Shown here: in pieces, positions 1 through 6,804 of the stretch
Layout of the letters: the number at the start of each line of letters is the position of its first letter
Position numbering within the stretch: the first letter of the stretch is position 1
Assembly: GCA_959020865.1 (NCBI GenBank)
Contig: CAUEUD010000084.1
Span: forward strand, 1-14,516
From: Eubacterium limosum
GTDB taxonomy: Bacteria > Bacillota > Clostridia > Eubacteriales > Eubacteriaceae
Direction: 5' to 3'
DNA length: 14,516 bases
Program-made: the position numbers and the translations under genes
Notes under the pieces: model-generated
Seen by the model: only the letters and a program-made list of their open reading frames with translations
The model's database searches: none
Told to the model about the DNA's origin: nothing

Positions 1-305
1 AGCTGCGCCGGGGGACACTGGTGCTCTGCGTGCTCAGCCAGCTAAAGATACCTATGTACGGCTATAGTCTGGTAAACACACTCAATGAAAAAGGTATTGC
101 GGCAGAGGCAAATACGCTCTACCCGCTGCTCAGACGCCTCGAAAGCCAGGGACTTCTCGAAAGCTCCTGGCAGACAGACGGTCCGAAGCCGCGAAAGTAC
201 TACCAGACGACTGAATCCGGCAATGAAATTTGCCGGCAGTTAAAACAACATTGGGATAAAACAGTCAGCAGCATAAACCAGATTTTTGAGGAGGAATCAA
301 AATGA
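1..305 (+). CDS. PadR-family transcriptional regulator (5' end outside window)
   Basis: The reading frame is open from base 3, in frame upstream of the first GTG at 21, and begins L-R-R-G-T-L-V-L-C-V-L. This is the usual start of a PadR winged-helix domain a few residues after the true N-terminus, so the gene starts before the window and 100 codons are visible. The segment YGYSLVNTLNE, then NTLYPLLRRLESQGLLES, then PKPRKYYQTTESG is the PadR recognition helix and wing (family knowledge). It would bind DNA as a dimer and usually represses its own operon. Its stop overlaps the ATG of the next gene in ATGA, so the two are translationally coupled. PadR genes coupled to HAAS-domain membrane proteins are a common arrangement in Firmicutes; the membrane partner may sense the signal or be the regulated target. 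Neither the ligand nor the operator can be seen. Confidence 0.9.
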   Translation, partial: LRRGTLVLCVLSQLKIPMYGYSLVNTLNEKGIAAEANTLYPLLRRLESQGLLESSWQTDGPKPRKYYQTTESGNEICRQLKQHWDKTVSSINQIFEEESK

Positions 306-1279
306 AAAACGAACTGATTGATCGGTATGTCTACGCGGTTACAAGGCGGCTGCCTGCCCGACTGCGAAACGATATTGACAAAGAGCTGCACTCGCTCATT
401 GAAGATATGCTCGAGGCACGGTGCAATGGTCTGATGCCTGAAGACCGTGATGTCCGGGTCATTCTCACGGAGCTGGGCACCCCGTCAGATCTGGCCATGA
501 GCTATATGCCCGAAGGCCGCGACCACCTTATCGGCCCTGCCTATTACAGCCCTTACAAAATGGTTACTGGCATCGTTCTGGCTTCTGTGACTTTCGGGCT
601 TGTCCTTTCCGGATTTATCTCATTTTTCACGGATAGTCACGAGGCTCTGTACGTTACCCTTTTCTCATGGATCGGTACACTGATCACTGGCCTTATCGCT
701 GCTTTTGGCGCGGTTACTTTTATTTTCGCGGTCTTTGAACGAAAAAATGTCGCCCTTAATTTTGGCGGCAGCGAGCTTGACAGTCTGCCCCCGGTTCCAG
801 AAAAGAAATCGGTCATTCCAAAGGGAGAGCCCATCGCCGGTATCATTTTTTCTGTGATCTTCTGTGTGATCTTTCTGGCCGCTCCTCAGATTATCTGCGC
901 AAAATTCGGTGCGGATCAGCCCTTTATCCCTGTGTTTAACGTAGACCGCATTCGCCAACTGTGGTATATTTTTGTTGCCCTCACCATCCTCGGTATTGCG
1001 ATGGAGAGTTTTAAGCTCTACGAAGGCCGGTACACTAAGAGGCTGGCAATCGTCACCGTTGTCACTGATATTCTGAGCGCAGCTCTGACCTTAGTTCTTC
1101 TATCCAGCCAGCAGATTTTAAACAGCGCCTTTATCGCAGCGGTTTCCCGCAGCATGTCAAATACGGCTATCGCAGGCTTTCTAACCCATTTTAACCTGTT
1201 CTTCATGGCGGTCATTCTTTTTGCTCTCCTTCTTGAAATGGGTGTCACCCTGTTCAAAGGCTTCTGGTATAACCGTTAA
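302..1279 (+). CDS. HAAS-domain integral membrane protein, PadR partner
   Basis: This 325-residue protein has a soluble, charged helical N-terminus at residues 1-75 (MKNELIDRYVYAVTRRLP, then a second helix with ELGTPSDLAMSY). That fits the HAAS domain (DUF1700-like) found in membrane proteins encoded next to PadR regulators. Six hydrophobic stretches follow, at about 87-109, 117-144, 177-199, 221-238, 248-267 and 296-318. No enzymatic motif is visible in the membrane part. The start is fixed by the ATGA overlap with the PadR gene and by GAGGAGG just upstream. A likely role is sensing or transmitting an envelope signal to the PadR repressor, but that is inference from gene pairing. A strong terminator follows directly. 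Confidence 0.8.
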   Translation: MKNELIDRYVYAVTRRLPARLRNDIDKELHSLIEDMLEARCNGLMPEDRDVRVILTELGTPSDLAMSYMPEGRDHLIGPAYYSPYKMVTGIVLASVTFGLVLSGFISFFTDSHEALYVTLFSWIGTLITGLIAAFGAVTFIFAVFERKNVALNFGGSELDSLPPVPEKKSVIPKGEPIAGIIFSVIFCVIFLAAPQIICAKFGADQPFIPVFNVDRIRQLWYIFVALTILGIAMESFKLYEGRYTKRLAIVTVVTDILSAALTLVLLSSQQILNSAFIAAVSRSMSNTAIAGFLTHFNLFFMAVILFALLLEMGVTLFKGFWYNR

Positions 1280-1290
1280 GGAATTGCAGC

Positions 1291-1324
1291 AGGCCCGGCA
1301 GATTCTGCCGGGTCTGTTTTCTTT
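1291..1324 (+). terminator. Intrinsic terminator of the padR-HAAS operon
   Basis: CCCGGCAGA at 1294-1302 and TCTGCCGGG at 1304-1312 are perfectly complementary. Pairing extends outward through 1291-1293 and 1313-1315 to a stem of about 12 pairs, followed by TTTTCTTT. Confidence 0.85.
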
Positions 1325-1466
1325 ATAACTTTTCATAAATTTCTTGTTAAAAATATATAAATTTTCTGATAAAAGGGTATAAGTATTCGAAACATTCGTG
1401 TCCGCATTTTTTTGCAGCACGGAGGTTGTCTTTTTAATACACCAAGAGGAAAAGTAGAGGATTAAA

Positions 1467-3467
1467 ATGAGACACTTAAAAAAATCGACAGAAATTCCTG
1501 TTAGCCTGGGCGCTGCCATTGTAGCCCTTGGCGTCGTCTACGGTGATATCGGCACCTCGCCGATGTATGTTATGAAATCGATCATTGCCGGCAACGGCGG
1601 GCTGAACGCCATCGACGACAACCTGATCCTGGGGGCCCTGTCCCTGGTAATCTGGACCGTCACGCTTCTTACCACGGTCAAGTATGTCCTTATCGCGCTC
1701 AAGGCCGACAATCACGGTGAGGGCGGTATTTTTTCGCTGTACAGCCTGATCAAAAAATACAAGGCCTGGCTCATTGTCTCTGCCATGGTGGGCGGCGCGG
1801 CGCTTTTGGCCGACGGTATTCTCACCCCGGCTGTCACGGTTACAACAGCCATTGAAGGCCTCCGGAGCCTGCCGTTTATCTACCGTTTTCTGGGCGACGA
1901 GCAGAGCCGCATTGTCATGATTACGCTTGCCATCATAGCGCTTCTGTTCTTTGTCCAGCGGGCTGGTACCAAATCCATCGGTAAATCCTTTGGACCGGTC
2001 ATGACTGTGTGGTTTCTCTTTTTGGCCATTTCAGGCGTTGCCAACATGGCCGGCAACTTGGAAATTCTGAGGGCCTTTAATCCTCTCAGAGGCGCCGCCA
2101 TTCTGTTCAGCCCAGACAACCAGGCTGGCGTCATGATTCTCGGCAGTGTGTTCCTGGCGACCACCGGGGCTGAGGCGCTCTATTCAGACATCGGCCATGT
2201 GGGAAGGGGCAATGTCTATGCCAGCTGGCCCTTTGTCAAAGTCTGTCTGATCCTGAACTATCTGGGCCAGGGCGCCTGGCTCATGGCAAACAAGGGGAAT
2301 ACCACACTGGGCACTCTGCCTGATCTCAACCCTTTTTTCCAGATGCTCCCAGACAACATCCGTATTTTCGGTGTGCTTCTGAGCACCCTGGCAGCCGTTA
2401 TCGCATCTCAGGCTCTGATCACCGGCACCTTCACACTGGTATCTGAAGCAATCAGCCTTGACCTTATGCCGCACATGCGCATCACCTATCCCTCTGAAAC
2501 CAAGGGACAGCTCTATATCCCTCTGGTCAACCTGATCATGTGGCTGGCCTGCAGCGGCGTCATTCTCTATTTCCGCTCCAGCGCGCGGCTCGAATCTGCC
2601 TACGGGCTGGCCATTACGCTGACCATGCTCATGACCACGCTGCTGCTGTTCATGTATCTGCGCTGCCTGAAGGGTCTGAAAATCCTTCCTTTTATCTTTC
2701 TGATCTTTTTTGGCGGGCTGGAGGGCACCTTTTTTCTCTCAAGCCTTTCAAAATTTGAAAGCGGCGGTTATGTGGCGCTGCTCATTGCCACGATTCTTTT
2801 TGCGGTCATGGCGGTCTGGCACCGTGGAACAGACATCGAGCGCTCTCAGGCCCTTAAGCTGCATATTTCGGACTATACCACCATGTTTGGAGATGTTCAC
2901 AGAGACAACAGGCTCATCCCTGTATCGGATAACCTGGTCTACCTGATGAATGAAACCGAGAGTGACACCATCGACCGCGACATTTTATATTCTATTTTTG
3001 ACAAAAAGACAAAGCGGGCCAGAGCCTACTGGTTTGTCAGCGTCAGTGTGACCGATGAGCCTTACACCCGGGAGTATACGGTTGACAGCTTTGACACAGA
3101 TTATCTTTTCAGGGTAAAGCTGTACCTTGGCTTTAAGGTAGACCAGCGTATCAATGTCTATCTGCGGCAGATTGTCGGCGATCTGATCACCAGCCATGAG
3201 CTCCCGCCACAGCAGCGCCGGTATTCCATCGGCGACAACAGCACTGTCGGGGATTTCCGGTTCTGCATTCTGCGCAAAATGCTGGTACCCGAAAGCGACA
3301 TTCATCCCTCGGACTGGGCCGCTGTTTCCTTAAAATATATGATCCGCCGCGTCGCCGGTTCTCCGGTGCAATGGTACGGCCTGGAAAACGCCTCGGTGAT
3401 TGTGGAGTATGTGCCGCTCTTTATCAAAATGAAAGCGTCCAACCCCCTAAAACGGGTAGACGAATGA
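1467..3467 (+). CDS. kup: Kup-family potassium uptake protein (K+/H+ symporter)
   Basis: This 666-residue protein matches the KUP/HAK/KT family of K+/H+ symporters. The N-terminal signature LGVVYGDIGTSPMYV is at residues 21-35 (GDIGTSP 26-32). KADNHGEGG is at 79-87, LADGILTPAVTV at 114-125 and TGAEALYSDIGH at 233-244. About twelve hydrophobic helices span residues 12-455, followed by a cytosolic C-terminal domain to 666. The length is a little above E. coli Kup (622 residues as known). The start is supported by AGAGGA at 1456-1461, 5 nt upstream of the ATG. It imports potassium at the cytoplasmic membrane. The gene is monocistronic, lying between two terminators. The 142-bp leader after the upstream terminator shows no convincing sigma-A promoter, and I do not see the conserved sequence of the ydaO (c-di-AMP) riboswitch that precedes some potassium transporter genes. 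Confidence 0.95.
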   Translation: MRHLKKSTEIPVSLGAAIVALGVVYGDIGTSPMYVMKSIIAGNGGLNAIDDNLILGALSLVIWTVTLLTTVKYVLIALKADNHGEGGIFSLYSLIKKYKAWLIVSAMVGGAALLADGILTPAVTVTTAIEGLRSLPFIYRFLGDEQSRIVMITLAIIALLFFVQRAGTKSIGKSFGPVMTVWFLFLAISGVANMAGNLEILRAFNPLRGAAILFSPDNQAGVMILGSVFLATTGAEALYSDIGHVGRGNVYASWPFVKVCLILNYLGQGAWLMANKGNTTLGTLPDLNPFFQMLPDNIRIFGVLLSTLAAVIASQALITGTFTLVSEAISLDLMPHMRITYPSETKGQLYIPLVNLIMWLACSGVILYFRSSARLESAYGLAITLTMLMTTLLLFMYLRCLKGLKILPFIFLIFFGGLEGTFFLSSLSKFESGGYVALLIATILFAVMAVWHRGTDIERSQALKLHISDYTTMFGDVHRDNRLIPVSDNLVYLMNETESDTIDRDILYSIFDKKTKRARAYWFVSVSVTDEPYTREYTVDSFDTDYLFRVKLYLGFKVDQRINVYLRQIVGDLITSHELPPQQRRYSIGDNSTVGDFRFCILRKMLVPESDIHPSDWAAVSLKYMIRRVAGSPVQWYGLENASVIVEYVPLFIKMKASNPLKRVDE

Positions 3468-3480
3468 CCCTGTTTCAAAC

Positions 3481-3520
3481 AAAAAAAGAGAACCGCGATT
3501 TTACTCGGTTCTCTTTTTTG
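3481..3520. terminator. Bidirectional terminator between convergent kup and cfa
   Basis: AAAAAAGAGAACCG (3482-3495) pairs with CGGTTCTCTTTTTT (3506-3519) around a 10-nt loop. The A-run on one side and the T-run on the other give a U-tract on either strand, so it can end kup on the plus strand and cfa on the minus strand. Confidence 0.9.
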
Positions 3521-3523
3521 TTT

Positions 3524-4690
3524 TTAGTACCATCTGGTCATCGGCAGGTCATTATTCACGCCCTTGGTCATCAAAATCTGGCTCAGGTCGATGATCCCAT
3601 TGTGGAAGGTTGCGGCACAGGAGCAGAGGTATAAATCCCACATGCGGATAAATTCATCGTCAAACATTTCGCGCACCTCATCCAGATGCTCTCTGAAGCC
3701 CTTGTCCCAGCAGAGCAGGGTCTTGGTATAATGCCGTCTGAGGCTTTCCACATCAATGACGTAAAAGCGGTGCGAGGCAGCCAGGCTGATCATTTCTCTG
3801 AGTGATGGGATCATGCCGCCCGGGAAGATATACTTTTTAATCCACGGGTCACCCGGATGTTCCTCCAGAGCACTGATATAGTGCAGCAGAAAGAGCCCTT
3901 TGGGATTCAGCACCTTATCCGCGCAGGACAGGAAAAGATCATAGTTGTCTCTGCCCACATGCTCGACCATGCCCACGCTGACAATACGGTCAAAGGTCTT
4001 TCCATATTTTGGCAGATCCCGGTAATCCATCAGTTCCGCTGTCAGCTGGCCTTCCAGCCCTTCCTCTGCAATGCGCTCGCTGAATTTTTTGTGCTGCTCA
4101 AGACTCAGGGTAATGCCCACGCCGTTGATTCCGTATTTTTTGGCGGCCTCGATCAGGAGGAATCCCCAGCCGCACCCAATATCCAGAAGGCTCATTCCTT
4201 CTTTCAGGTACAGCTTTTCAAGGATATAATCGACCTTATTGACCTGAGCGTCATAGAGGGTATCGTCTGGATTTTTAAAATAGCCGCAGGAATAGCTCAG
4301 CGTATCGTCCAGCCAGAGCCTGTAAAAATCATTGCCGATATCGTAGTGGGAGGATACCTCATCCTTTTGGTTTTTCTTGGAATTCGAGGTGAAGATCAGT
4401 TTTTTCAGGGCAGATTTGTCCAGAGAAAATTTACCCATCTGTCCCAGAAGCTGGTCGAGCGCCTGGAAAAGGTCGCCTTCCACTTCGATATCGCCGCGCA
4501 TGTAGGCTTCGCCCAGGGCCAGCGAGGTACTGCGCCTGAGCTCCTTTATGTCCAGACTTTTGTTAAACCGGACCACAAAGGTCGGATCGCCCTCACCCAC
4601 TAAAACTTCTTTTCCGTTCATTTTAATCAAAAACGGATTTTCGTCAAATTTTTTCAAAAATTGAATCATCAGATTGTCTTCAAGCTTCAT
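3524..4690 (-). CDS. cfa: Cyclopropane-fatty-acyl-phospholipid synthase
   Basis: This S-adenosylmethionine-dependent enzyme adds a methylene bridge to cis double bonds of membrane phospholipid acyl chains. Numbered from the start chosen here (388 residues), the SAM-binding motif LDIGCGWG is at 169-176. A Cys-containing SYSCGYF is at 132-138, MVEHVG at 241-246, LLHYIS at 268-273 and HYTKTLLCW at 320-328. Known bicarbonate-site residues of the family (Cys, Glu, His, Tyr) can be matched to C135, E243, H270 and Y321. The C-terminus CAATFHNGIIDLSQILMTK is also typical. The frame is open to an ATG at 4714. However, AAGGAG (complement of 4698-4703) is 7 nt from the ATG at 4690, only 1 nt from the ATG at 4696 and downstream of the one at 4714, so 4690 is preferred. 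The N-terminal segment (residues 1-105) resembles the lipid-binding domain of the family. Confidence 0.95.
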   Translation of the reverse strand: MKLEDNLMIQFLKKFDENPFLIKMNGKEVLVGEGDPTFVVRFNKSLDIKELRRSTSLALGEAYMRGDIEVEGDLFQALDQLLGQMGKFSLDKSALKKLIFTSNSKKNQKDEVSSHYDIGNDFYRLWLDDTLSYSCGYFKNPDDTLYDAQVNKVDYILEKLYLKEGMSLLDIGCGWGFLLIEAAKKYGINGVGITLSLEQHKKFSERIAEEGLEGQLTAELMDYRDLPKYGKTFDRIVSVGMVEHVGRDNYDLFLSCADKVLNPKGLFLLHYISALEEHPGDPWIKKYIFPGGMIPSLREMISLAASHRFYVIDVESLRRHYTKTLLCWDKGFREHLDEVREMFDDEFIRMWDLYLCSCAATFHNGIIDLSQILMTKGVNNDLPMTRWY

Positions 4691-4764
4691 ATTCATTCTC
4701 CTTAATAGCGTCATAGCTCAAATGCACGGTTAGGCGTGTTATACTTCAGAGCTTTACTTTATAA

Positions 4765-4794
4765 ATTGTACACCTCTTTAAGAAGTATTGTCAA
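4765..4794 (-). promoter_or_regulatory. Sigma-A promoter of cfa
   Basis: Read on the minus strand: TTGACA (4794-4789), an 18-bp spacer, then TACAAT (4770-4765). Transcription would start near 4758, leaving a leader of about 65 nt before the cfa ATG. Confidence 0.75.
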
Positions 4795-4954
4795 ACTAAC
4801 ATACCTTAATGATTTTTACCCATTTTATGCGCTTTTAAACGTTATTTATAATTAAAATTTATATTAAAAAATGTTTTTTATTTCGCTGAAAACGGATTCT
4901 TATTTGACAGAACTATTTTTTATCCGTATCCCCTGGCCGCGCTGCCTGTCCCTG

Positions 4955-4963
4955 TGCTATAAT
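4955..4963 (+). promoter_or_regulatory. Extended -10 promoter of the small-protein gene
   Basis: TGCTATAAT is a perfect extended -10 (TGn plus TATAAT), with no good -35 at the right distance. Transcription would start near 4970, only a few bases before the AAGGA ribosome site at 4973-4977. A TTGACA at 4904-4909 has only TATCCC at -10 spacing and is a weaker alternative. Confidence 0.5.
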
Positions 4964-4987
4964 AAAAATAAAAAGGAATGAATCAAA

Positions 4988-5221
4988 ATGGCTTATCTAA
5001 TCGCCCGACAATTCGACAAACCCGGCTGCATCGACATCAAATCTGAGGCTGGTGACACCCTGAAGGAGCAGGCCCGCCGCCTGGCAAAAATGACCATTCA
5101 CACTGGTGTACAGGTCAGCGTCGTCTACAACGAAGAGGATTTTGAGGAGTATGCTCCTCAGACCATTTACGAGAATCATGACGCCTTTTTTACTGAGGTA
5201 CTGGACCTGGCGGAATGGTAG
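4988..5221 (+). CDS. Small conserved acidic protein, DUF6718-like
   Basis: This 77-residue protein starts MAYLIARQFDKPGC and has no signal peptide or membrane helix, so it is probably cytosolic. The opening (YLIA-x-x-F-x-x-x-GC), the middle segment with a short strand (GVQVSVVYNEEDFEEYAP) and the acidic end (HDAFFTEVLDLAEW) resemble from memory the DUF6718 family of small Clostridia proteins of unknown function. That match is unverified. The start is supported by AAGGA 10 nt upstream and an extended -10 promoter. It is flanked by its own promoter and a short terminator, so it is probably monocistronic. No function can be assigned. Confidence 0.75.
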   Translation: MAYLIARQFDKPGCIDIKSEAGDTLKEQARRLAKMTIHTGVQVSVVYNEEDFEEYAPQTIYENHDAFFTEVLDLAEW

Positions 5222-5222
5222 C

Positions 5223-5244
5223 GCTTTTCACAAAAGCTTTTCTT
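5223..5244 (+). terminator. Probable short terminator after the small-protein gene
   Basis: GCTTTT (5223-5228) pairs with AAAAGC (5232-5237) around a CAC loop and is followed by TTTTCTT. The stem is short and A/U-rich, so strength is uncertain. Confidence 0.5.
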
Positions 5245-5348
5245 AAGCTTTTCTAATATCCGTTTTAAAAAGTTTCAATCCGTTATTTTTATTTCATTGA
5301 ACGCAAAATTGCAACCGGATACAGCAAAATTCCTCCAAATTGACGTTC

Positions 5349-5377
5349 TTGTTTTTTGCTTTTTATTCCGTTATCAT
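5349..5377 (+). promoter_or_regulatory. Probable promoter of the FUSC-type gene
   Basis: TTGTTT (5349-5354), a 17-bp spacer and TATCAT (5372-5377) form a moderate sigma-A promoter with transcription starting near 5384. A TATTAT at 5377-5382 is an alternative -10. Confidence 0.4.
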
Positions 5378-5388
5378 ATTATTTATAA

Positions 5389-6438
5389 GTGATCAATAAA
5401 AGATTGGAAGAATACTGCTTGACATTAAATAAGACGACGGTAAAAGCCGGATTTAAAACATTCTGTATCAATACGGCACGTTTTGCGTTCATCCTTCTTT
5501 TTATCAGCCTTTTCGCGTATTTTTTTGGTCAGGAGAATCTCCTGCCGTCCATTGCCATTATCGTAGCCCTTTTAACCTTTCCGGCCTGCGATATGGAGCT
5601 GAAGCCTGGTTCCATGACCTTTCTGCTTTTCTTCTTCTTTGCAGGCTCAGGTCTGGTTTCGGCCCTTTCCCTTCTCAATGTGTGGGCAGGCCTTCTGTTA
5701 AATTTTGTTTTTATTTACCTGATGATGGCCTTCTGCTCGGAGCCCTCTGCGCTCAGACCGCACATTATCTTTTTGCTCTGCTATATTTTCTGCCAGTCCA
5801 CTCCTGTGGCAGGACACGCCTTTATCCTCAGGATGGCCGGGCTTTTAACCGGCGCCGCCATCACCGCGGTTGTCACAGCTGTTTCCTGGAAAATAAAAGG
5901 CTTTGACCCTGCCAGGCAGCGCAATCTGAAGGAGCAGACCCAATTCTGCCGGAAAAAGGACCAGGCTTTCATTCTGAAGATGACGCTGGGCCTTACCCTG
6001 GCCATGTTGATCGGGATGGCCTTTGGCCTTAAAAAGCCGCTGTGGATCAGCATTGTGGTGATGTCGCTGACGCAGATTGACTACGGCGAAACCCTCACAC
6101 GGATCAAGCACCGTTCCATCGCCACACTGGCGGGGATTGTTCTTTTCGTGCTGCTGTTCCAAATGCTGGTGCCCGAAGGGTATGGCGGCGTTCTGATCCT
6201 GGTCCTGGGTTACATCGGCAATTACCAGTTTGCCAAGCCCTATAAATATCAGCAGCTCATTAACTTCATGAGCGCCCTTTTCGCATCGCTGGTGCTCTTT
6301 GACCTTACCTCGGCCATTATCAACCGGGTGCTCTGCCTGCTGACAGGCATTCTGATTGTTGTCGCCATCCGCCACCTCGGGGCCTTTGCCCGAAAAACCT
6401 TTTTCAGCCCCATGGCGCCGGACCCCGAAAATCAGTGA
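5389..6438 (+). CDS. FUSC-family (fusaric acid resistance/aromatic exporter-like) membrane protein
   Basis: This protein of up to 349 residues has two blocks of about six hydrophobic helices, roughly residues 29-165 and 194-331. They are joined by a short charged cytosolic linker (WKIKGFDPARQRNLKEQTQFCRKKDQ). The second block carries RIKHRSIATLAGI at 238-250, like the conserved R-x-x-x-R-x-x-x-T-x-x-G motif of FUSC-type transporters. The long cytosolic domain of larger family members is absent. Substrate is unknown; relatives export aromatic acids or similar compounds. The start is unclear. The first in-frame codon is GTG at 5389, with no SD and only about 5 nt from the predicted transcription start. 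TTG at 5419 has GGAAG (5406-5410) 8 nt upstream and would give 339 residues. I give the longer frame so that nothing is lost, but the SD favours 5419. Confidence 0.8.
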   Translation: MINKRLEEYCLTLNKTTVKAGFKTFCINTARFAFILLFISLFAYFFGQENLLPSIAIIVALLTFPACDMELKPGSMTFLLFFFFAGSGLVSALSLLNVWAGLLLNFVFIYLMMAFCSEPSALRPHIIFLLCYIFCQSTPVAGHAFILRMAGLLTGAAITAVVTAVSWKIKGFDPARQRNLKEQTQFCRKKDQAFILKMTLGLTLAMLIGMAFGLKKPLWISIVVMSLTQIDYGETLTRIKHRSIATLAGIVLFVLLFQMLVPEGYGGVLILVLGYIGNYQFAKPYKYQQLINFMSALFASLVLFDLTSAIINRVLCLLTGILIVVAIRHLGAFARKTFFSPMAPDPENQ

Positions 6439-6448
6439 CTTTATATAA

Positions 6449-6469
6449 AGGATGGGTATGCTCCCATCT
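6449..6469 (+). repeat. 21-bp hairpin repeat, copy 1
   Basis: This is identical over 21 bp to 6707-6727. The core is GATGGG, TATGCT, CCCATC, a 6-bp stem with a 6-nt loop. This copy is followed by CAGAGTGG rather than a T-run. Confidence 0.85.
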
Positions 6470-6668
6470 CAGAGTGGCAAAAAGCCTGAGAGACGAAGCC
6501 TTTTACCTAAGGAAGAAAAAAGTGTCCTGTGGGCACCACCTTCACACGGATAGCTTCTTTACTAAATTGGATGCCTGATCTCGCCGGTGTCCGGCTGTGA
6601 CGGTAAGGGGGCACGATTCCTGGCCGTTTAACCTCAACGCCTGGGCCTTTTTTCTTATCTGGATAAAA

Positions 6669-6698
6669 GGCGCAGTCTCGGTCTGTGCCTCTTTTTTT
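6669..6698 (+). terminator. Intrinsic terminator downstream of the FUSC-type gene
   Basis: GGCGCAG (6669-6675) pairs with CTGTGCC (6683-6689, one G-U pair) around a 7-nt loop. Seven T residues follow at 6692-6698. Confidence 0.8.
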
Positions 6699-6706
6699 GA
6701 CACGCT

Positions 6707-6733
6707 AGGATGGGTATGCTCCCATCTTTTTTT
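6707..6733 (+). terminator. Second terminator, formed by copy 2 of the 21-bp hairpin repeat
   Basis: GATGGG (6709-6714) and CCCATC (6721-6726) form a 6-bp stem over TATGCT, followed by T7 (6727-6733). The sequence 6707-6727 is an exact copy of 6449-6469. Confidence 0.75.
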
Positions 6734-6741
6734 ATTCCCCA

Positions 6742-6770
6742 TTGAAAATCGGGACAAGTTCTGATAAGAT
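6742..6770 (+). promoter_or_regulatory. Sigma-A promoter of the coiled-coil membrane protein gene
   Basis: TTGAAA (6742-6747), a 17-bp spacer and TAAGAT (6765-6770), with a TGn extended -10 just before it. Transcription would start near 6777. Confidence 0.75.
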
Positions 6771-6804
6771 TAAAGACACCCACAACATTTAGGAGTAAAT
6801 GCTG

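Larger units (their letters stand above)
6439..6804. other. 366-bp gene-free, structure-rich intergenic region
   Basis: No supportable ORF lies here. The plus strand shows a chain of possible RNA hairpins: GATGGG/CCCATC (6451-6468), CTCA/TGAG with GGC/GCC (6468-6490), GTGTCC/GGGCAC (6522-6535), GCCGG/CCGGC (6583-6595), CGTT/AACG (6625-6639), GCCTTTT/AAAAGGC (6645-6671) and GGCGCAG/CTGTGCC (6669-6689). The GATGGG hairpin appears again at 6709-6726. It could be the structured 3' untranslated region of the FUSC gene, an independent small RNA ending at the terminators, or a mobile short repeat. I could not match it to a riboswitch, 6S RNA, tmRNA, SRP RNA or RNase P RNA by eye. The downstream gene has its own promoter after the last terminator, so it need not be transcribed through this element. 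Confidence 0.5.

Noticed and set aside
3857..4603. 248-codon plus-strand ORF antisense to cfa
   Set aside because: It is a shadow of the cfa reading frame. The minus-strand protein has all catalytic motifs; this one has none.
4904..4932. TTGACA with TATCCC as a promoter of the small-protein gene
   Set aside because: The -10 is poor; the extended -10 TGCTATAAT at 4955-4963 is much better.
5845..6375. 176-codon minus-strand ORF antisense to the FUSC-type gene
   Set aside because: The His/Gln-rich low-complexity product is typical of the antisense of a membrane protein gene, with no ribosome site.
6470..6570. Resemblance to a c-di-GMP-I (GEMM) riboswitch (GACGAAGCC, then CCTAAGG and GGATAGC)
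   Set aside because: The GGCAAA falls in a hairpin loop rather than its usual place, no GNRA tetraloop is present and the GCCGGGTTACCG part is absent.
6468..6680. Fragments resembling a TPP riboswitch (CTGAGA at 6486, CCTGATCT at 6574, ATCTGGATAA at 6657)
   Set aside because: The pieces are in roughly the right order but much too far apart. The CCAGCG and closing GGGA elements are missing, and no thiamine gene follows.
6542..6757. 71-codon minus-strand ORF in the structured gap
   Set aside because: It has no SD, low-complexity composition and no family resemblance, and it runs through the terminators.
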